Below, piece after piece: positions 8,350 to 10,094 of a stretch of DNA of 10,094 nucleotides. The stretch comes from Cyclostephanos tholiformis. Its lineage: Eukaryota > Bacillariophyta > Thalassiosirophyceae > Thalassiosirales > Thalassiosiraceae. Position 1 is the stretch's first letter. The number at the start of each line of letters is the position of its first letter. The stretch is from the NCBI GenBank assembly GCA_036939975.1, contig JALLPB010001387.1, positions 1 to 10,094 on the forward strand. The letters run 5' to 3'. The notes beneath the pieces were generated by a model that saw only the letters and a list, made by a program, of their open reading frames with translations, had not been told where the DNA came from and did no database searches. Made by a program: the position numbers and the translations under genes.

Positions 8350-8680
8350 GAATAATTTGTTATTTGCACCCATATTTTAATACCCCACGTTGTTTCCTTC
8401 TTTCGGTATGTACCTACCTAATAAGTACATACATATTTATAGGTAATTACTACATGTGAAAAATTTGTTTTTGGCATACCCCATATTTTAATACAAACCT
8501 CATATTTCGATACCCTAGGTTAGCCTAGATACTTACAATAGTTTAGATCCAAGTTATTGCAGACATTCATGAAAAATTTGTTTTTGGCATACCCCATATT
8601 TTACTACAAACCTCATTTTTTAATACTCTAGGTTAGCCTAGGTACTTACAATAGTTAAGATCCAAGTTATTGCAGACATT
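8350..8680. repeat. Tandem array, three copies of a ~110-bp unit
   Basis: Copies at 8458-8567 and 8571-8680 are offset by exactly 113 bp and differ at about 7 of 110 positions. Each starts GAAAAATTTGTTTTTGGCAT, contains the perfect hairpin CTAGG-TTAG-CCTAG (8515-8528 and 8628-8641) and ends AAGTTATTGCAGACATT. A third, much decayed copy lies to the left at about 8350-8457: AATTTGTTATTTGCACCCAT aligns with the start of the unit at a 108-bp offset and then loses similarity. The array lies just downstream of the helicase remnant on the other strand. Confidence 0.85.
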
Positions 8681-8727
8681 GCAGCCTCTCATTTTTTCAG
8701 CAAGATTGATTCTTGCATTCTTGCAAA

Positions 8728-9259
8728 TTAGATGTATTTTTTAAGTTGAATGGATGGTTTGGATGATTTATTCATGTTGAAAGGCTTTACTAGGTAAAGA
8801 CCTGATAATGTGCATGCACGAGATAAGACAACATACTCCCAGTTTTTGAATCCAGTTGGCCATGATGTTACAATGATAACATCTTTCAACAACCCTGTAA
8901 TTTGTGGCCTGTGGTAGCATTGTTGGTATTTGCTGGAATTTGTCTCATCCTACAATTGATCTGGATTTTTTGTTTGAATCCAACAAATTCTCTGACTGAT
9001 ACTTTTGTTGAGAATAGCTCAGGCTTAAGTTGAATCTACGATCCTTCAAATCTGTTGACAATTTCCTTTTCATGTTTTGAAGATCTGATTGAACTAGTTG
9101 TATACTTGTTGTATTTGTCTTTGGTAGTGATTCAAGGGTACATTTCAGTTGATGTATTTGTGCTTCTAACTGTACAATGGTTCCAGTTTTGTTGATGTGT
9201 TTGCATTCCACCCATTCAACATCATTTGCATTTAACAGGTTCCATTTGCCGGAAGTCAC
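8728..9259 (-). pseudogene. PIF1-like DNA helicase, C-terminal fragment with frameshifts
   Basis: Read on the minus strand, three frames together give a helicase C-terminus. Bases 9259-8948 encode about 104 residues (VEWVECKHINKTG, then a Gln/Leu/Lys-rich helical stretch) and end in TGA at 8945-8947. Bases 8948-8889 in a second frame encode IPANTNNATTGHKLQG, which is helicase motif V (T-x-H-K-x-Q-G). Bases 8892-8728 in a third frame encode KDVIIVTSWPTGFKNW then EYVVLSRACTLSGLYLVKP, which is motif VI, and a natural stop. Two frame changes within about 65 bp mean the copy is broken. Walker A and the other N-terminal motifs are absent, so it is also 5'-truncated. TTTATAG at 9266-9260 before GTGACT resembles a 3' splice site, so the block may begin at an old exon edge. 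Such genes occur both as cellular PIF1 paralogues and in Helitron-like elements; I cannot tell which this was. Confidence 0.75.
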
Positions 9260-9448
9260 CTATAAATATAATTGTAAATCCACCAAATGATTTGTTTGTT
9301 TGTATCCGTTAGAGTAGAAGATGAATAGGAATCCATTCAAAAATAATATGACTACTTTACATAACTGCAGTGGTGCTATTTGTTTGATGGCAATTTCAGA
9401 TTTTAGAAATGTCAGTTCGAGTGCATTGCAGTAGAAGAAGAATGCCAA

Positions 9449-9597
9449 CATGTTGCCAACTTTGTCAAAATATATGTATTATTGTCCATATCATAACAAT
9501 AACATGTTATGGTATGATGGAAAATATTGTTATTATAAATGGAAAAAATATGATTGGGAATGTCGGATTATAGAAAGTGCCCAAAGTTGCCAACATG
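9449..9597. repeat. Imperfect inverted repeat, about 150 bp
   Basis: Arms CATGTTGCCAACTTTG (9449-9464) and CAAAGTTGCCAACATG (9582-9597) are reverse complements with one mismatch in 16. Between them lie further inverted words, such as ATAACAATA against TATTGTTAT, and an imperfect palindrome around CCATATCATAACAATAACAT. The element is AT-rich, short and non-coding, and could be a MITE-like hairpin element. I see no clear target-site duplication. Confidence 0.5.
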
Positions 9598-10094
9598 CAA
9601 TATGTTGCTCAAACTGGCATGTTAGTTGCTGAATGCTGGCATAGTGTTGACTAAAAACTACTTTTAACTTTTTTTGGATTATAAATAGCACACAACAATC
9701 ATAAAAGGCATCTTGGTGGTGGCATTAGGAGCTGGTGGTTTCGTGGTGACATTTCAGGAGGTCATTTTTTGGATAATGTAGGGGGCAGTGGGAGCTGGCA
9801 GCGGTGTGGTGACATTTTAAGGGGCACATCTGGCAGCTTGTGCAGCAGTAGTGGCAGCAATACAGCAACCAAAGGGTGACATGTCAACATCGTCAAAGTG
9901 ATGCAACACAACAGGACATGATGAAAAGATGCAACATGACTTGATGATGTGACAGGACACAACAAGGATATGCATGCATTACCTTGGGTAGACGAGAGTA
10001 AAGCAACAATAAAAAGTTAAGAGTGATAATTTGATTGATATAATTGTGAGCTTAGAGTAATGATAAAGATTATCTACTTATAATCTTGGGAGAG
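9598..10094. other. Non-coding, low-complexity right end
   Basis: No gene is recognised here. A diverged direct repeat of about 34 bp occurs at 9728-9761 and 9791-9824 (GGAGCTGG ... GTGGTGACATTT). It is followed by a GATGCAACA/CAGGACA-rich stretch at about 9900-9965, which looks like diverged short tandem repeats. The minus-strand open frame 9762-9965 follows this composition and resembles no family. The last 100 bp are AT-rich and plain. Confidence 0.5.

Noticed and set aside
9260..9451. 63-codon minus-strand frame as an upstream exon of the helicase
   Set aside because: Its translation is hydrophobic and AT-driven, with no helicase motif, and it ends in a stop right at the likely old splice acceptor, as intron sequence would.
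9450..9632. 60-codon plus-strand frame rich in Tyr, Cys and Trp, considered as a zinc-finger (FLYWCH-like) fragment
   Set aside because: The Cys/His spacing does not fit the family and the frame coincides with the inverted repeat.

Overview
The window looks like nuclear DNA of a unicellular eukaryote, most likely an alga or other protist; a stramenopile such as a diatom is my best guess, with low confidence. It holds one long, nearly intron-free gene with a short 115-bp GTAAGT...CAG intron, AT-rich intergenic DNA full of short repeats, and the decayed end of a PIF1-type helicase gene of a kind common in such genomes. I see no bacterial operon, Shine-Dalgarno site, rRNA or tRNA.

Layout. Bases 1-730 are a nested repeat block: an 8-bp minisatellite at the left edge, degenerate copies of it, a 124-bp tandem duplication, and a 54-bp perfect direct repeat that shares a 26-bp core with it. 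Bases 729-1044 are the presumed promoter and 5' UTR. Bases 1045-7039 (+) are the main gene: exon 1 at 1045-1986, intron at 1987-2101, exon 2 at 2102-7039, giving a predicted protein of 1959 residues. Bases 7040-8349 have no recognisable gene. Bases 8350-8680 are a three-copy tandem array with a unit of about 110 bp. Bases 8728-9259 (-) are a frameshifted C-terminal piece of a PIF1-like helicase. Bases 9260-10094 are AT-rich or low-complexity DNA with an inverted repeat and a diverged direct repeat.

The main protein is the point of interest. Its order is: a disordered, basic, Ser-rich N-terminus with four R-R-x-S/T sites; two class III nucleotide cyclase domains; a P-loop ATPase; a helical region; about eight TPRs; a short coiled coil; and a complete inosine/uridine-type nucleoside hydrolase domain. 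Everything except the two ends matches the soluble adenylyl cyclase (ADCY10-like) plan. The fusion to a nucleoside hydrolase in one reading frame is seen directly and is, to my knowledge, unusual. It puts cyclic-nucleotide synthesis and purine/pyrimidine nucleoside cleavage in one polypeptide. Metal-binding and transition-state residues of the cyclase are kept, but the positions that read adenine and bind bicarbonate in human sAC are changed, so substrate and regulation are open questions.
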